Of a stretch of DNA of 64,000 nucleotides, positions 38,323 to 51,164 are shown in pieces; within the stretch, counting starts at the first letter, position 1; every line of letters starts with the position of its first letter. The DNA comes from Muscardinus avellanarius (Eukaryota; Chordata; Mammalia; Rodentia; Gliridae). Below the pieces are notes generated by a model. That model saw only the letters and a program-made list of their open reading frames with translations. It did no database searches and was not told the DNA's origin. The DNA lies in NCBI GenBank assembly GCA_963383645.1, contig OY726565.1:37305529-37369528 (forward strand). Direction: 5' to 3'. The position numbers and the translations under genes are program-made.

Positions 38323-38555
38323 AGAGCCGGGCATGGTGGCGCACGCTTGTAATCCCAGCATCTGGGAGGCTAAGACAGGAGGATCCGGGCTCGCAACCAG
38401 CCTCCACTATTTAGAGAGGCCCTCCGCAACTTAGTGAGACCCTGTTTCAAAATAAAAAATAAAAAATAGGGCTGGGGTGTAGCTCGGAGGTAGAATGTCC
38501 CTGGGTTCCATCCTCAGTACCGCAAAAATAAATAAATAAATAAAAATAATAAACC
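38323..38555 (+). mobile_element. Type O SINE
   Basis: Flanked by AAACCTAAGAGAAATTTTA and AAACCTAAGAGGAATTTTA, one mismatch. Confidence 0.92.
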
Positions 38556-38576
38556 TAAGAGGAATTTTAATATTTT

Positions 38577-38738
38577 TGTTTTTATAGAACCCAGGGCATC
38601 CTACCTCCGATCTATACCCTCAGCCCTATTTTCTATTCTTTATTTTCAAACAGTGTCTCACTGAATTGCAAAGGGTCTCACTAACTAGCTGAGGCTATCC
38701 ATGAACTGTGATCCTCCTGTCTCAGCCTCCCAACAAAT
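38577..38738 (-). mobile_element. Type O SINE, left end cut
   Basis: Ends at CAGCCTCCCAAC, so the start of the left monomer is missing. Confidence 0.82.
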
Positions 38739-38956
38739 GTACTATTTTTAAGCCAACCTGCTGTCAAATGTCTAATCTGAAATAAGAAAAATATTCAAGA
38801 GAAAAATGATATTTATTGAATGAAGCAGAAACTCATAATAAATATAATAAATTCAAAGGTTTTTATTTGTTTACCTAAAAATTTACCATAAGCTTTATCC
38901 TATATTTATATTTAAGCTTTAAAAACAGCTTTAGTTTTTAGAAATATGACTATCAG

Positions 38957-39166
38957 ATTTTTGGTGGTGGTACTAGGGGTTTAACCAGGGGTATTTTACC
39001 TCTGAGCTACACCCCCAACCCTATTTTATTTTTTATTTTGCAACAGGTATCACTAAGTTGCAGAGAGCCTCACTAAGTTGCTACTGAGGCTGGCCAAGAA
39101 TCTGTGATCCTCCTGTCTCAGCCTCCAAAGTGTTGGGATGACAGGCGTGTGCCACTACTCCTGGCT
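38957..39166 (-). mobile_element. Type O SINE
   Basis: GGTGGTGGTACTAGGGGTTT to CCACTACTCCTGGCTT. Confidence 0.85.
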
Positions 39167-39221
39167 TCAAGTTAATTATTTAGAGCCCATTTCAATCCAA
39201 AAGGAATTTGAGGAGGTTTAT

Positions 39222-39433
39222 TTTTTATTTATTTTGTGTGTGTGTGTGTGTGTGGTACTGGGGGTGGAACCCAGGGGCTTTCTAACTCTGGGCTACACTC
39301 CCAGACCTATTTTTATATTTTATTTGGAAACAGGGTCTCACTTAGTAGCTGAGGCTGGCTTCGAACCTACACAATCCTCCTGTCTCAGCCTCCCAAATAC
39401 TGGGATTACAAGCATGCAACACCACACCCAGCT
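39222..39433 (-). mobile_element. Type M SINE with (TG)n tail
   Basis: AATTTGAGGAGGTTTA before and AATTTGATGAGGTTTA after. Confidence 0.92.
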
Positions 39434-39434
39434 A

Positions 39435-40594
<1,160 letters not shown>

Positions 40595-40890
40595 TTAAAA
40601 AAAAAAATAAATCAATCAAATGAAATGTTTTAGTCCATCTTATGACAAGCCTTTTTTTAACTTAGCTCTGTACAATAGAACTATCCATGAAAATAAAGAT
40701 GTTCTTTATCTCTAATGTCCAATATAGTTGCCACTAGTAACTGTGGACATTTAGCAGTTGCAGTATGGATAGTGTACTGAGGAATCGAATTTGTAACTAT
40801 TCAATTTAAATTTTAAAAGCCACCTAGACACTATCTTATTAAATATTAACACTTCAACAAGTGGTTTCGCCTTACAAATGTCATACTCAC

Positions 40891-40986
40891 AGTTTCATAG
40901 CACACTGCCCCTGCAAAATGCCTGATAATGAAGCCTTCATCATCTCTCAGGTTCCTATGAACTGCCAGTTTGGATTTCCTGGGAAT
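40891..40986 (-). CDS. MYO6: MYO6 exon, residues 559-590
   Basis: Encodes [20 protein letters not shown] then [12 protein letters not shown], 32 codons. [10 protein letters not shown] is a conserved lower-50K myosin motif. The acceptor is TTTTCAG, the donor GTGAGT. Human NIRDD reads NLRDD here. Confidence 0.96.
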
Positions 40987-41129
40987 CTGAAAAACAGCAG
41001 ATACGTAAGTTATTAAATTACCAAAATTATGTTACATAATTTTCCTTTAAACAATGAGATACAAAATACTTAGTTATAAGGGGAATTTTCATACTTTTCA
41101 TAATTATACTTTTTTGTTTTTGTTTTATT

Positions 41130-41262
41130 TTCTTTGGAAACAGGGTTTAAGTTGTTGAGAACCTCACTAAGTAGCTGAGGCTGGCTTCGAACCTGTGTTA
41201 TCCTCCTGTCTCAGCCTCCCAAGCGCGGGGATTACAAGCGTGCACCAACAACACACCAGCTA
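41130..41262 (-). mobile_element. SINE left monomer only
   Basis: Linker and A tail without a right monomer; ends CACCAACAACACACCAGCT. Confidence 0.82.
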
Positions 41263-41271
41263 GTCTTTTTA

Positions 41272-41488
41272 ATTTTTTTTTTAATTTTAATTTTTGGTTG
41301 TACTGGGTTTGGAACTCAGGGGCTTTTCTGCCTCCGGGCTATACTCCCAGACCTATTTTATATTTTATTTGGAAACAGGGTCTCACTAAGTTGCTGAGAG
41401 CCTCACTAAGTAGCTGAGGCTAGCTTCGAACCCTGTCTCAGCCTCCCAAGCACTGGGATTACAAATGTGCGCCACCGTGCCCAGCTTA
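41272..41488 (-). mobile_element. Type M SINE
   Basis: Right monomer has GGAACTCAGGGGCTTTTCTG; a short deletion removes CTGCGCGATCCTC-type sequence in the left monomer. Confidence 0.88.
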
Positions 41489-41699
41489 TACTGTGTTTTT
41501 TTTTTTTAACATCTAGCATGTCTTAAAGTACTAGTGAAATGTAAAAAATATTTAACTATAATGTGTAAGGGAAAAACGTAAGTGTAAGACAAAACCAACC
41601 AATCAGCCAACAAACAAAAACCCACACCAACAATAACACAGTTGAATCATTTAAACATGCACAACATAGCTGACATTTTATAAAGTCAACTGCCTACTT

Positions 41700-41815
41700 C
41701 TAAAGTAGTGGTTCTTGACTTTGCTGCTTACCAAAATCAGCTAGAGAACTTTCAAACCTTCCAAAGCTCATGGCATTAGTATCAGGTGATTACCATGTGC
41801 AGCCAGATAAAGAGA
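41700..41815 (+). mobile_element. MER5-like hAT fossil
   Basis: GTAGTGGTTCTTGACTTTGC and AATCAGCTAGAGAACTTTC at one end and CAGGTGATTACCATGTGCAG at the other fit a MER5A/B non-autonomous hAT-Charlie element. Confidence 0.55.
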
Positions 41816-41901
41816 CACCTGTAAACCAGTACAGGAACTCTCCCTCGCTGTCTCAAACCATACATCCTAACATATTTACATAATAAGCCTAACTTTTTTT
41901 T

Positions 41902-42277
41902 ACTTTTTTTTTTTTTTTTGCAAGTCTGAAGATGAAACCCAGGGGCATTTGACTTCCGAGGTACACCCCTTGCCCTTATTTTTTATTCTTTTTTGTGTGT
42001 GGTACTAGGGTTCCTGGAAACCCTTCTACCTCTGGGCTACACTCCCAGACCTATTTTATATTATTTTTATTTGGAAACAGGGTCTCTTAAGCCAGTGAAG
42101 CTGACTTCGAACCTGCACGATCCTCCTTTCTCCGCCTCCAAAGCACACGGATTACAACAGGGTCTCATTAAGTTGCAAAGGGCCTCATTGAGTAGCTGAG
42201 GCTGTCCACGAACCACAATCCTCTGGTCTCAGCCTCCCGAATGCTGGGATTACAAGTGTGTGCCACTATGCCCGGCT
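41902..42277 (-). mobile_element. Type O SINE split at its linker by a type Y SINE
   Basis: Outer right monomer 41902-41992, inner type Y 41993-42157 that lacks its first bases, outer left monomer 42158-42277. Confidence 0.86.
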
Positions 42278-42299
42278 AAGCTTAACTATTTAAAATGAA

Positions 42300-42520
42300 C
42301 TAGCCAGGTGTGGTGGCGCATGCTTATAACCCTGCACTTGGGAGGCAGAGACAGGAGGATCATGCAGGTTCGAGGCTAGCCTCTCTAGCTTAAGAGACCC
42401 TGTTTCCAAATAAAATATAAAATAGGTCTGGGAGAGTAGCCCAGAGGTAGAAGGGTTCCATCCCCAGTACCACCAAAAATAAAATAAAATAAAATAAAAA
42501 TAATAATAATAATAATAATA
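42300..42520 (+). mobile_element. SINE intermediate between types O and Y
   Basis: Left monomer and GGTCTGGGAG are type Y, but the right monomer ends GGTTCCATCCCCAGTACC. Tail (AAAAT)n then (AAT)n. Confidence 0.9.
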
Positions 42521-42636
42521 AACTAGACTGTTTTACAGGTATGCCATTTGATTAGAGTATCTCATGTTTGAATTGTTTAGTTTCCAAAATACTTTCACAT
42601 AAATGATCACATCTAACCCTCACAATAACCTAAGGT

Positions 42637-42835
42637 TAGCCGGGCATGGTGAATACACCTGTAATCCCAATACTTGGGAAATTGAGTCAGGAGGCTCCAG
42701 GTTTAACCCCAGCCTCAGCAACATACTGAGATCCTCATCAGCTTAGGGAGATACTGTTTCAAAATAAATAGGGCTAGAGGGTGTAGCATGGTTGCAGAAT
42801 GCTTCTGGGTTCAATCCTTACCAATTAATTAGTAA
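42637..42835 (+). mobile_element. Type O SINE
   Basis: AGCCGGGCATGGTGAATACA start; the tail is almost absent. Confidence 0.82.
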
Positions 42836-42879
42836 CCTAAAGTGAAGAAAGATAATCTCATTTAAAAATAAGAAAAATA

Positions 42880-43092
42880 GCTGGGCGCATGCTTGTAATC
42901 CCAGCATTTTGGGAGACTGGGACAGGCAAATCAGGGTTCACAGACAGCCTCTGCTATTTAGTGTGGCCCTTTGCAACTCAGTGAGATTCTGTATCAAAAT
43001 AAAGAATAAAAATAGGGCTGGAAGTGTAGCTTGGAGGAGAATGCTCCTGGGTTCCATTCCCAGTACTGCAAAATATAAAATAAAATAAAGAA
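42880..43092 (+). mobile_element. Type O SINE, short left monomer
   Basis: AGCTGGGCGCATGCTTGTAA lacks the GTGGTGGC segment of the A box. Confidence 0.86.
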
Positions 43093-43275
43093 TAAAAACT
43101 ACATTTGAGTATGTGTAGAAGTATGAATGTAGCATGGTCAACCTGGACACTCACTGTTGGGAGGGGAAGAGGAAGTGGGGAGGAGGGCACTAAGCACAGT
43201 CTGACTGTATGCCATTTTCAATATGATTCACATAAAAATTAAAAAAATAACAAAGAATAAAAATAATAAGAAAAC

Positions 43276-43482
43276 TAGCCAGGTGCACGCTTGTAATTCA
43301 AGCATTTGGGAGGCTGAGACACGGTTCATGGACAGCCTCACCTACGTAGTAAGGCCCTTTGTAACTCAGTGAGACCCTGTTTCAAAAATAAAGTATAAAA
43401 AAATAAGGCTGGGCATGTAGCTTGGAGGTAGAATGCCCCTGGGTTCCATCCCCAATACTGCAAACAAATAAAATAAAAATAA
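43276..43482 (+). mobile_element. Type O SINE, short left monomer
   Basis: AGCCAGGTGCACGCTTGTAA has the same A-box deletion as the 42880 copy, suggesting a shared source or repeated loss. Confidence 0.86.
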
Positions 43483-43639
43483 GAAAACTATTTGGGACCT
43501 TTAAAGCCTTGACCAGGTTCTGAGAACTCACAGAGCTCTTCTCCATAAAAAACAATACACAGAAATGAGTCTGAGTTCGGGCTTGCCGGCCACACTGCCT
43601 TGTTTGTCTCCGACCCCCAGCTCTTCACATGCCATTTGT

Positions 43640-43738
43640 CTCCTCACAATGACACTAAGGTATTAAGTGAAATAATTCAAGTGAACATTCAAACAGTGCC
43701 TGGCACACACTAAAGTATTCCATAAGTGATGATTAGAT
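43640..43738 (+). mobile_element. MIR 3' part
   Basis: GTATTAAGTGAAATAATTCA followed by CAGTGCCTGGCACACACTAA, the MIR/L2-like 3' end. Confidence 0.6.
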
Positions 43739-43739
43739 T

Positions 43740-44212
43740 TAGTCTCAAAGAAATACAACAAAAGTGGCATATGTAAAGGAGAATTTACTTCCTCACTCTT
43801 CTGCTCTTTTGAGAAAAGCAGCCAAACCTTATTCCTGATGCTTTAGTCTGATGTCTTTTAAATTATATGCCTCTGAGATTCTGTAACAATTTTGTTGACC
43901 AGTGATCAGTACTCCTGGTAAAGGTAAACACTCATCCACAGCAGGTCATAACAAAGATGAGTGAGCTATGAATGAATAGGACTAGATACATATCTTAAAT
44001 TTTAGCAAGAGTTTTGTTGAGGATAAAATTGTTTTGTTTCTATTTCCACTGAAGTAATATAAACAGGCATCATCACACTGTAAGAAACATTAAGGATACA
44101 GAAAAACTCCACAGTCAATGGAGCAGACAGTTACGAGATTCAAGATCCTAAAGAAGGTTAACATAATTTATATCAGTTTTTCAAGTAAATTCATGTAATA
44201 TATTATCACTAA
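43740..44212. other. MYO6 intron, no recognised element
   Basis: Nothing recognised between the MIR and the type Y SINE. Confidence 0.5.
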
Positions 44213-44405
44213 TTTTTTTTTTCTTGGTGGTACTGGGGTTCCTGGAAACCCTTCTACCTCCGGGCCACACTCCCAGACCTGTTTTATACTTTTTATTTGG
44301 AAACAGGGTCTCTTAAGCCAGCACAGCTGGCTTTGAACCTGAGCGATCCTCCTGTCTCCACCTCCCAAGCGTGGGGATTTACAAGCGTGCGCCACCACGC
44401 TCAGC
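44213..44405 (-). mobile_element. Type Y SINE
   Basis: TATCACTAAT flanks both ends. Confidence 0.92.
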
Positions 44406-45113
44406 CCTATCACTAATCTTTTGTCAATTATTTTGAGTTATTTTTCTTTTTTCTCTTTTTACATCTTAATGGAGTACCATGTAATGTCTGATGCATACTC
44501 TGTGTTTTATTAGTGATAAATGGAAACTAAAATGCTAGTTGCTATTTACTTAAAAGCTCCTGGGCCCATCAAAGCAATGATTGTTATGCTATGCTATAAT
44601 CGCAAAACAATATATGTCATGGAAGGCATTGGCCTGCAATTCTAAGTAGCAATCCTAAGTAGCTTCTCTCTTCTTTCTTTCTCTTTCTCACTTTTTTGGA
44701 GGAGGAAGGGAAGCCTGTTACTGTTGTTATCTATACCATGAGGCAGCACCTATCTTTGCGGTTGAAACCAACATATTTCTCTGTGCTAATAAGGCTCTTT
44801 CTAGATGCAAGGACAGTCTGTGCTTGTATCGTCTCAGGTGATGATGGTTGAAAGAAAAGACAAACACAGAATTAGGTGAACACAGGAAATACTTCAACAG
44901 CCACACAGTCCAGCCTCATAGAGAACGCTCTACTTCCCAATGCTGGTGGATTCAAACATAGCAGTTCAGGAACCAGACCTTTTGCTTTTTCGGATGCACA
45001 CTCATACGTCTACTGCTCTCTGTGTCTGTTTTTCCCTTTATGCCACCTAATTGTTCTACTGCTTCAGCTTCCATTTCCTTTAGTGATTATATTTGCTTTT
45101 CAAAACTCCCTAA
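44406..45113. other. MYO6 intron, no recognised element
   Basis: Nothing recognised; the open frame at 44876-45142 runs into a SINE. Confidence 0.5.
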
Positions 45114-45330
45114 GAGCCAGGAGTGGTGGTACATGCTTGTAATCCCAGTACTTAGGAGGCTGAGACAGGAAAATCGCAGCCTTAGCTGCTTAGTGAGACC
45201 TTCTGCAACTTAGTAAGACCCTGTTTAAAAATAAAGAATAAAAATAGGATGGGGGTATAGCTCAGAGGTAGAATGCCCTGGGTCCAATCCTCAGTACCAC
45301 CAAAAACAAAAAAACAAAACAAAACAAAAA
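45114..45330 (+). mobile_element. Type O SINE
   Basis: AAAACTCCCTA duplicated; tail (AAAAC)n. Confidence 0.9.
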
Positions 45331-45397
45331 ACTCCCTAGGAAAGAGAAAAATGAGCTGGTTGATAACTATCAAATATAGACTGATTTCAACAGTCAG

Positions 45398-45400
<3 letters not shown>

Positions 45401-45443
<43 letters not shown>

Positions 45444-45625
45444 GTGGTACTGGGGTTCCTGGAAGCCCTTCTACCTCTGGGCTACATTCCCAGACCTATT
45501 TTTACATTTTTATTTGGAAACAGGGTCTCCCCTAAGCCAGCGCACACGGTTGGCTTCAAACCTACGTGATCCTCCTGTCTCTGCCTCCCAAGCACGGGGA
45601 TTACAAGCGTGAGCCACCACGCCCG
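45401..45625 (-). mobile_element. Type Y SINE with 42-base tail
   Basis: T run 45401-45442 is the A tail of a minus-strand copy. CAACAGTCAGAATTTT repeats exactly on both sides. Confidence 0.95.
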
Positions 45626-46030
45626 GCCAACAGTCAGAATTTTAAGTCATAGCCTTCCCTGCTGATCTGTCAGATACTTAGGCAGATACTGCTATGACTC
45701 TGAAACACAATCAAGGTCACATGACAGAACACAGCAACTGAGAGCTACTTAGTTCAGAAGGGAGAACAAGAAGCCAACAGATAGACTGTTCTATACTTCT
45801 TAGGTAAAATGTACTTTCCTTCTACAGAAAAGAACCTTAATTATAATGAGTATTATCATCAAAAAATACACACAAGTATTCATCTATAGGAGACAATGTG
45901 CTGGATATAATGTATTTGCTGTAAATCTTACATAACAATGATTCTAGTAGTCTAATGACATCTACTATCGTGCGTCTTTTTAAAAGTTTTTCTTCCCACC
46001 AGAGTCTCAATTTTAGGACTGCAAACTCAC

Positions 46031-46158
46031 AGTGAGTCGAAAATGGTCCTTGTGCTTCTGGTGAACTGCAGATGTAAAGTGCTGGTCACTTGGCTGAGGA
46101 AGGCGATTTTCTTCATCCAAAATGTCCAGTATTCCCACTAATTTTGCTTCAACTAAAT
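46031..46158 (-). CDS. MYO6: MYO6 exon, residues 516-558
   Basis: Encodes (D)[18 protein letters not shown] then [20 protein letters not shown] and [12 protein letters not shown] starts the helix-loop-helix actin contact of the lower 50K domain. The acceptor is AAATAG, the donor GTGAGT. It lies about 0.7 kb left of the composite retroelement. Confidence 0.95.
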
Positions 46159-46372
46159 CTATTTAAAAAAAAATAAATAAGAGTAAAAACAAAAAATAGT
46201 GTGAACCATTTACTGATCACAAATTTCAAAGACTGTCTAGAAACAATGTAATAGATGATTCTTAAAGTATTATATAAAAACCTATCAGGAGCAGAAGGTG
46301 TCTTATTTAAAATCTAGCCACTTGTTAGGTCACATCATAATTTTAATACAGGTTTTAGAAAAACAACTAAAT

Positions 46373-46507
46373 ATACTTAGTGAAGCCCTCCACAACTTAG
46401 TGAAACTCTGTTTCAAAAATAAAGAATAAAATAGATTTGGGGATATAACTTGGACATAGAATGCCCCTGAGTTCAATCCCCAGGTACCTCACCCTACACA
46501 CACACAC
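46373..46507 (+). mobile_element. SINE, 5' truncated
   Basis: Begins inside the left monomer at CTTAGTGAAGCCCTCCACAA; right monomer and CA tail complete. Confidence 0.82.
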
Positions 46508-46512
46508 CAACA

Positions 46513-46731
46513 AGCTGGGCGTGATGGCACACACTTGTAATCCCAGTACTTGGGAGGCTGAGACAGGAGGATCACAGGTTCGCAGCCAGCCTCAGCTACT
46601 TAGTGAGGTCTTCTGCAACTTAGTGAGACCCTAGTTCAAAATAAAGAATAAAAAATAGGGCTGGGGGTATAGCTCATAGATATAATGCCCCTGGGTTAAA
46701 TCTCCAATACCACACACACAAAAAAAAAATA
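46513..46731 (+). mobile_element. Type O SINE
   Basis: AGCTGGGCGTGATGGCACAC start, CA then A tail. Confidence 0.9.
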
Positions 46732-46900
46732 ACTAAAGAAAGCAACTAACGTAATAACCATTCCACTTGTAAACTAGGATAAGAGGCTAAGGAACCAGAA
46801 ATTTCCCCTTTACAGATGACATCTCCATTCAAAATGAAGTAAAACTACAGAAGCTATTGCATGCAGAGCTTTTTAATACTGCTTTTAAAAAGTGAATGTA

Positions 46901-47248
46901 GGCGCGCGGCGCACAAAAGCCAGGGCCCGGGTCGCGGGACCCTGGGCCCCGGGCCGAACTGCGAGTAGCACGCCAGACCCCTGGAGAAACCGGGCCCAGT
47001 AAGACGCTGGGTTCTGGGTGGGGGTCGCGCGCGGGGCATGCCAGATGGGGCCCAGGTCGCGGGACTCTGAGCCCCAGGCCGAACTGCGAGTAGCACGCCA
47101 GACCCCTGGAGAAACCAGGCCCAGTAAGAAGCTGGGTTCTGGGCAGGGGTCGCGCGCGGGGCACGCCAGATGGGGCCCGGGTCGCGGGACTCTGGGCCCC
47201 AGGCCGAACTGCGAGTAGCACGCCAGACCCCAGGAGAAACCGGGCCCA
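46901..47248 (+). repeat. Tandem GC-rich 125-bp monomers at 5' end of composite element
   Basis: GTCGCGGGAC recurs at 46931, 47056 and 47181, a period of exactly 125 bp; the intervening bases (GCGAGTAGCACGCCAGACCC and so on) repeat with few differences. About 2.8 copies, CpG-rich. Layout recalls promoter monomers of mouse L1 5' UTRs. Confidence 0.93.
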
Positions 47249-47298
47249 GAATATAAAAAGATAAAGAAAAATATCAGAGAGGAGGTAAGAAAGCCGTT

Positions 47299-47688
47299 AT
47301 GGCTTATCTAAATGCACTGGAACTTATGGAAAAATTCGCCGTGAAAGAGGACTGCTATTTCTCTATATTGTTAAGAATCTCAGACATCACATATAAGGAG
47401 AGAGTTTAGCGGAAACCAAGGAGAAATGCGGTGTTGAAAGAGTTCTCCGCGATGGTGGTGGAGACTTGTATTCAGGAGAAGCAGAAACCGGATCTTACCA
47501 ACTTTATTTTTTTGGAGAAATTACACCAAATGTCGAATGCTACCATCACGCATGCTTAGGAACACTGGACAACATTCAGAGTGGAAAAAGAGCCTGGGAA
47601 GGATTTGAAACGGTGGAGGCAGTGGCAATGCCAGTGGCCAATACTCAGGGGAGGCAGAGATCTGATACATTACACCTGGAACCTTTGA
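47299..47688 (+). pseudogene. Interrupted protein-like frame in composite element
   Basis: From ATG 47299 one frame reads 129 codons with TAG at 47407 and TAG at 47557, ending TGA 47686. The peptide starts MAYLNALELMEKFAVKEDCY and after the first stop continues RKPRRNAVLKEFSAMVVETC, a composition unlike random GC-rich repeat. I do not recognise it; it may be a captured host exon, an ORF relic, or chance. Just upstream are TATAAAAAG at 47252-47260 and a donor-like GAGGTAAGA at 47282-47290. Confidence 0.4.
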
Positions 47689-47708
47689 AATAATAACCAC
47701 AGAGACAG

Positions 47709-49245
47709 TGATCGGAATCTGCTGAGGGGTTAGGCGGGCGCCGGGGCCAGTGGCCGACATCGGAGCTTGCTGTGAGGCAAGGCCACTACTGAGGTCTCCG
47801 TGGCCGGGATTGGAACCTGCCAAGGGGTTAGACCGATGCTGGGGCCAGCGAGGCCAGCATTGGAGCCTGCCATGAGGCAAGGCCTGTGCAAGGGCCTCCG
47901 AGGTCGGGTCCGGAACTTGCTGAGGGGTTAGGCCGGTGCTGGGGTCAGCGAGGCCGGCATCAGAGCCTGCCGTGAGGCAAGGCCAGTGCTGGGGCCCCCG
48001 AGGACGGGACCGGAGCCTGCTGAGGGGTTAGGCCGGTGCTGGGGCCAGCAAGGCTGGCATCAGAGCCTGCCATGAGGCAAGGCCGGTACTGGGGCCTCGA
48101 GGCCAGGATAAGAGCCTGCTGAGGGGTTAGGCCGGTGTTGGGGCCAGCGAGGCCGGCATCGGAGCCTGCCATGAGGCATGACCAGTGCTGGGGTCTCCAA
48201 GGCCGGGATCGGAGCCTGCCGAGGGGTTAGGCCGGTGCTGGGGCCAGTGAGGCCGGCATCGGAGCCTGCCGTGAGGCATGACCAGTGCTGGGGTCTCCAA
48301 GGCCGGGATCGGAGCCTGCCGAGGGGTTAGGCCGGTGCTGGGGCCAGTGAGGCCGGCATCGGAGCCTGCTGTGAGGCAAGGCCGGTACTGGGGCCTCCGA
48401 GGCCAGGATAAGAGCCTGCCGAGGGGTTAGGCCGGTGCTGGGGCCAGCGAGGCCGGCACCGGAGCCTGCCATGAGGCAAGGCCGGTACTGGGGCCTCCAA
48501 GCCCGGGACTGGAGCCTGCCGAGGGGTGAGGCCGATGCTGGGGCCAGCAAGGCCGGCATTTAGCCTGCCATGAGGTAAGGCCGGTGCTGAGGCCTCCAAG
48601 GCCGGGATTGGAGCCTGCCTTGAGGCAAGGCCGGTACTGGGGCCTCCGAGGTCAGGATAAGAGCCTGCCGAGGGGTTAGGCCGGTGCTGGGGCCAGTGAG
48701 GCCGGCATTGGAGCCTGCCGTGAGGCAAGGCCGGTACTGGGGCTTCCGAGGCCAGGACAACAACCTGCCGAAGGGCTAGACCGGTGCTGGGGCCAGCAAG
48801 GCCAGCATCGGAGCCTGCCGTGAGGCAAGGCCAGCATCGGAGCCTGCCGTGAGACATGGCCAGTGCTGGGGCCTCCTAACCCGGGAACGGAACCTGCCGA
48901 GGGATTAGGCCGGTCTGGGGCCAGCGAGGCCAGCATTGGAGCCTGCCGTGAGGCTAGGCCGGTGCTGGGGCCTCCGAGGCCGGGATTGGAATCCTGCCAA
49001 GGGGCTAGACCGGTGCAGGGGCCAATGGCCAGCATCGGAGCCTGGCGTGAGGCAAGTTCACTCCTGCAGCCTCCAAGGCCGGGACCAAAGCCAGCTTAGG
49101 GGTTAGACCGGTGCAGGGGCCAGCGAGACCAGAACTGGGGTCTCCCATGAGGCAAGGCCGCTGCTTGAGCCAGCGAGGTCTGGATCAGTCCACTGAGTAG
49201 CCAGGCCACTACTGGGACCATCAAGAGTGGGATCGGTACTTGCAA
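47709..49245 (+). repeat. VNTR of alternating 50-bp half-units (100-bp dimers)
   Basis: GAGGGGTTAG starts units at 48022, 48121, 48221, 48321, 48421 and 48521, a 99-100 bp spacing. Each dimer is a B half (GAGGGGTTAGGCCGGTGCTG...) and an A half (GTGAGGCAAGGCCGGTACTG...) that are themselves about three-quarters alike and share GGAGCCTGCC. About 15 dimers, with an extra A half near 48569-48668 and a partial duplication near 48800-48860. Open in several frames only because stops are rare in the unit. Confidence 0.95.
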
Positions 49246-49631
49246 CGCAGCATGCACAGAGAAATATCGCAGAAAATATAAATCAGACGCTTCTCTTAAT
49301 CAGCAATAACTAGGAGGAAAAGGGCAACAGGAAGAGGTTGAGCTATAGAAAGGGCCCTATAGTGAAGCAACTAATGTGACCAATCAGAGGGTATATAATA
49401 CTGGAGGACGGAGCCTCTTTAAAACGCAGGAGGTACATAAACAAATGTATCAAAGTAAATCACCAAAGAAGCGTGCGATGGAGGGAGGGGGAGGGAATGG
49501 GATGGGGGCTGGAGGAGGGCTAATTGGATGATGTGTGCTTGTATATCCTCTCAAGTCTTGTACTCCAATGTGATTGATATATGACTACAATGCACCAATT
49601 TAAAAAATAAATTTAAAAAAAAGTGAATGTA

Positions 49632-50807
<1,176 letters not shown>

Positions 50808-51164
50808 CTAGAAATGAAATAATCATAGTCACATGGAAACACTGTGCAGTACAAAATGGAGTCAATATTTTGTGTCATTTCTAATCATAAAAATTAATAA
50901 TTAAAATACAAGAGTTCAAACCAACTGCTATAGCCTCAAATGATCTTCCGAAGTCAGAACAAATTTGAACATTTGCAGATAGGCACTAAAATCAAGGAAA
51001 TAGCAACTGCCTTCAAATGGGCTCGATTACCTACATAGTACTATAACATATGCAAAGTAGATACCATTGTGGGAAAGTATATAATTTGGAAGAATAACAT
51101 ACAAATAAAAATTGAGTCCCTAGATATAAGTCTAGTATCTTTAGAATTTTTTTAAAGGAGTTTA

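Larger units (their letters stand above)
46901..49617 (+). mobile_element. SVA-like composite non-LTR retroelement with two tandem arrays
   Basis: A 2.7-kb GC-rich insertion bounded by a perfect 14-bp duplication AAAAAGTGAATGTA (46887-46900 and 49618-49631), preceded by TTTT as expected for L1 endonuclease. Parts in order: GC-rich 125-bp monomers (46901-47248); unique segment (47249-47708); VNTR of 50-bp half-units (47709-49245); unique A/T-richer segment (49246-49480); an L1-type 3' end with a G-rich purine tract and TGACTACAATGCACCAAT (about 49480-49600), ending in an A-rich tail. It encodes no reverse transcriptase, so it must have been mobilised in trans, presumably by L1. I do not recognise the family. 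Confidence 0.9.

Noticed and set aside
46829..49099. Several long open frames (up to 176 codons) on both strands across the GC-rich region
   Set aside because: They follow the 100-bp and 125-bp tandem units, change frame between units because the periods are not multiples of three, and give only the repetitive translation of the repeat.
47709..49245. CRISPR-like regular repeats
   Set aside because: Units are contiguous and diverged with no unique spacers, in a mammalian intron; this is a VNTR.
49380..49398. CCAAT box plus TATATAA as a Pol II promoter or LTR in the composite element
   Set aside because: CCAATCAG and TATATAA are only a few bases apart, unlike normal promoter spacing, and there are no LTR ends.
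46901..49617. Full autonomous L1 or an ERV
   Set aside because: No reverse transcriptase, endonuclease, gag or LTR-like sequence between the duplications; only the 3' end is L1-like.
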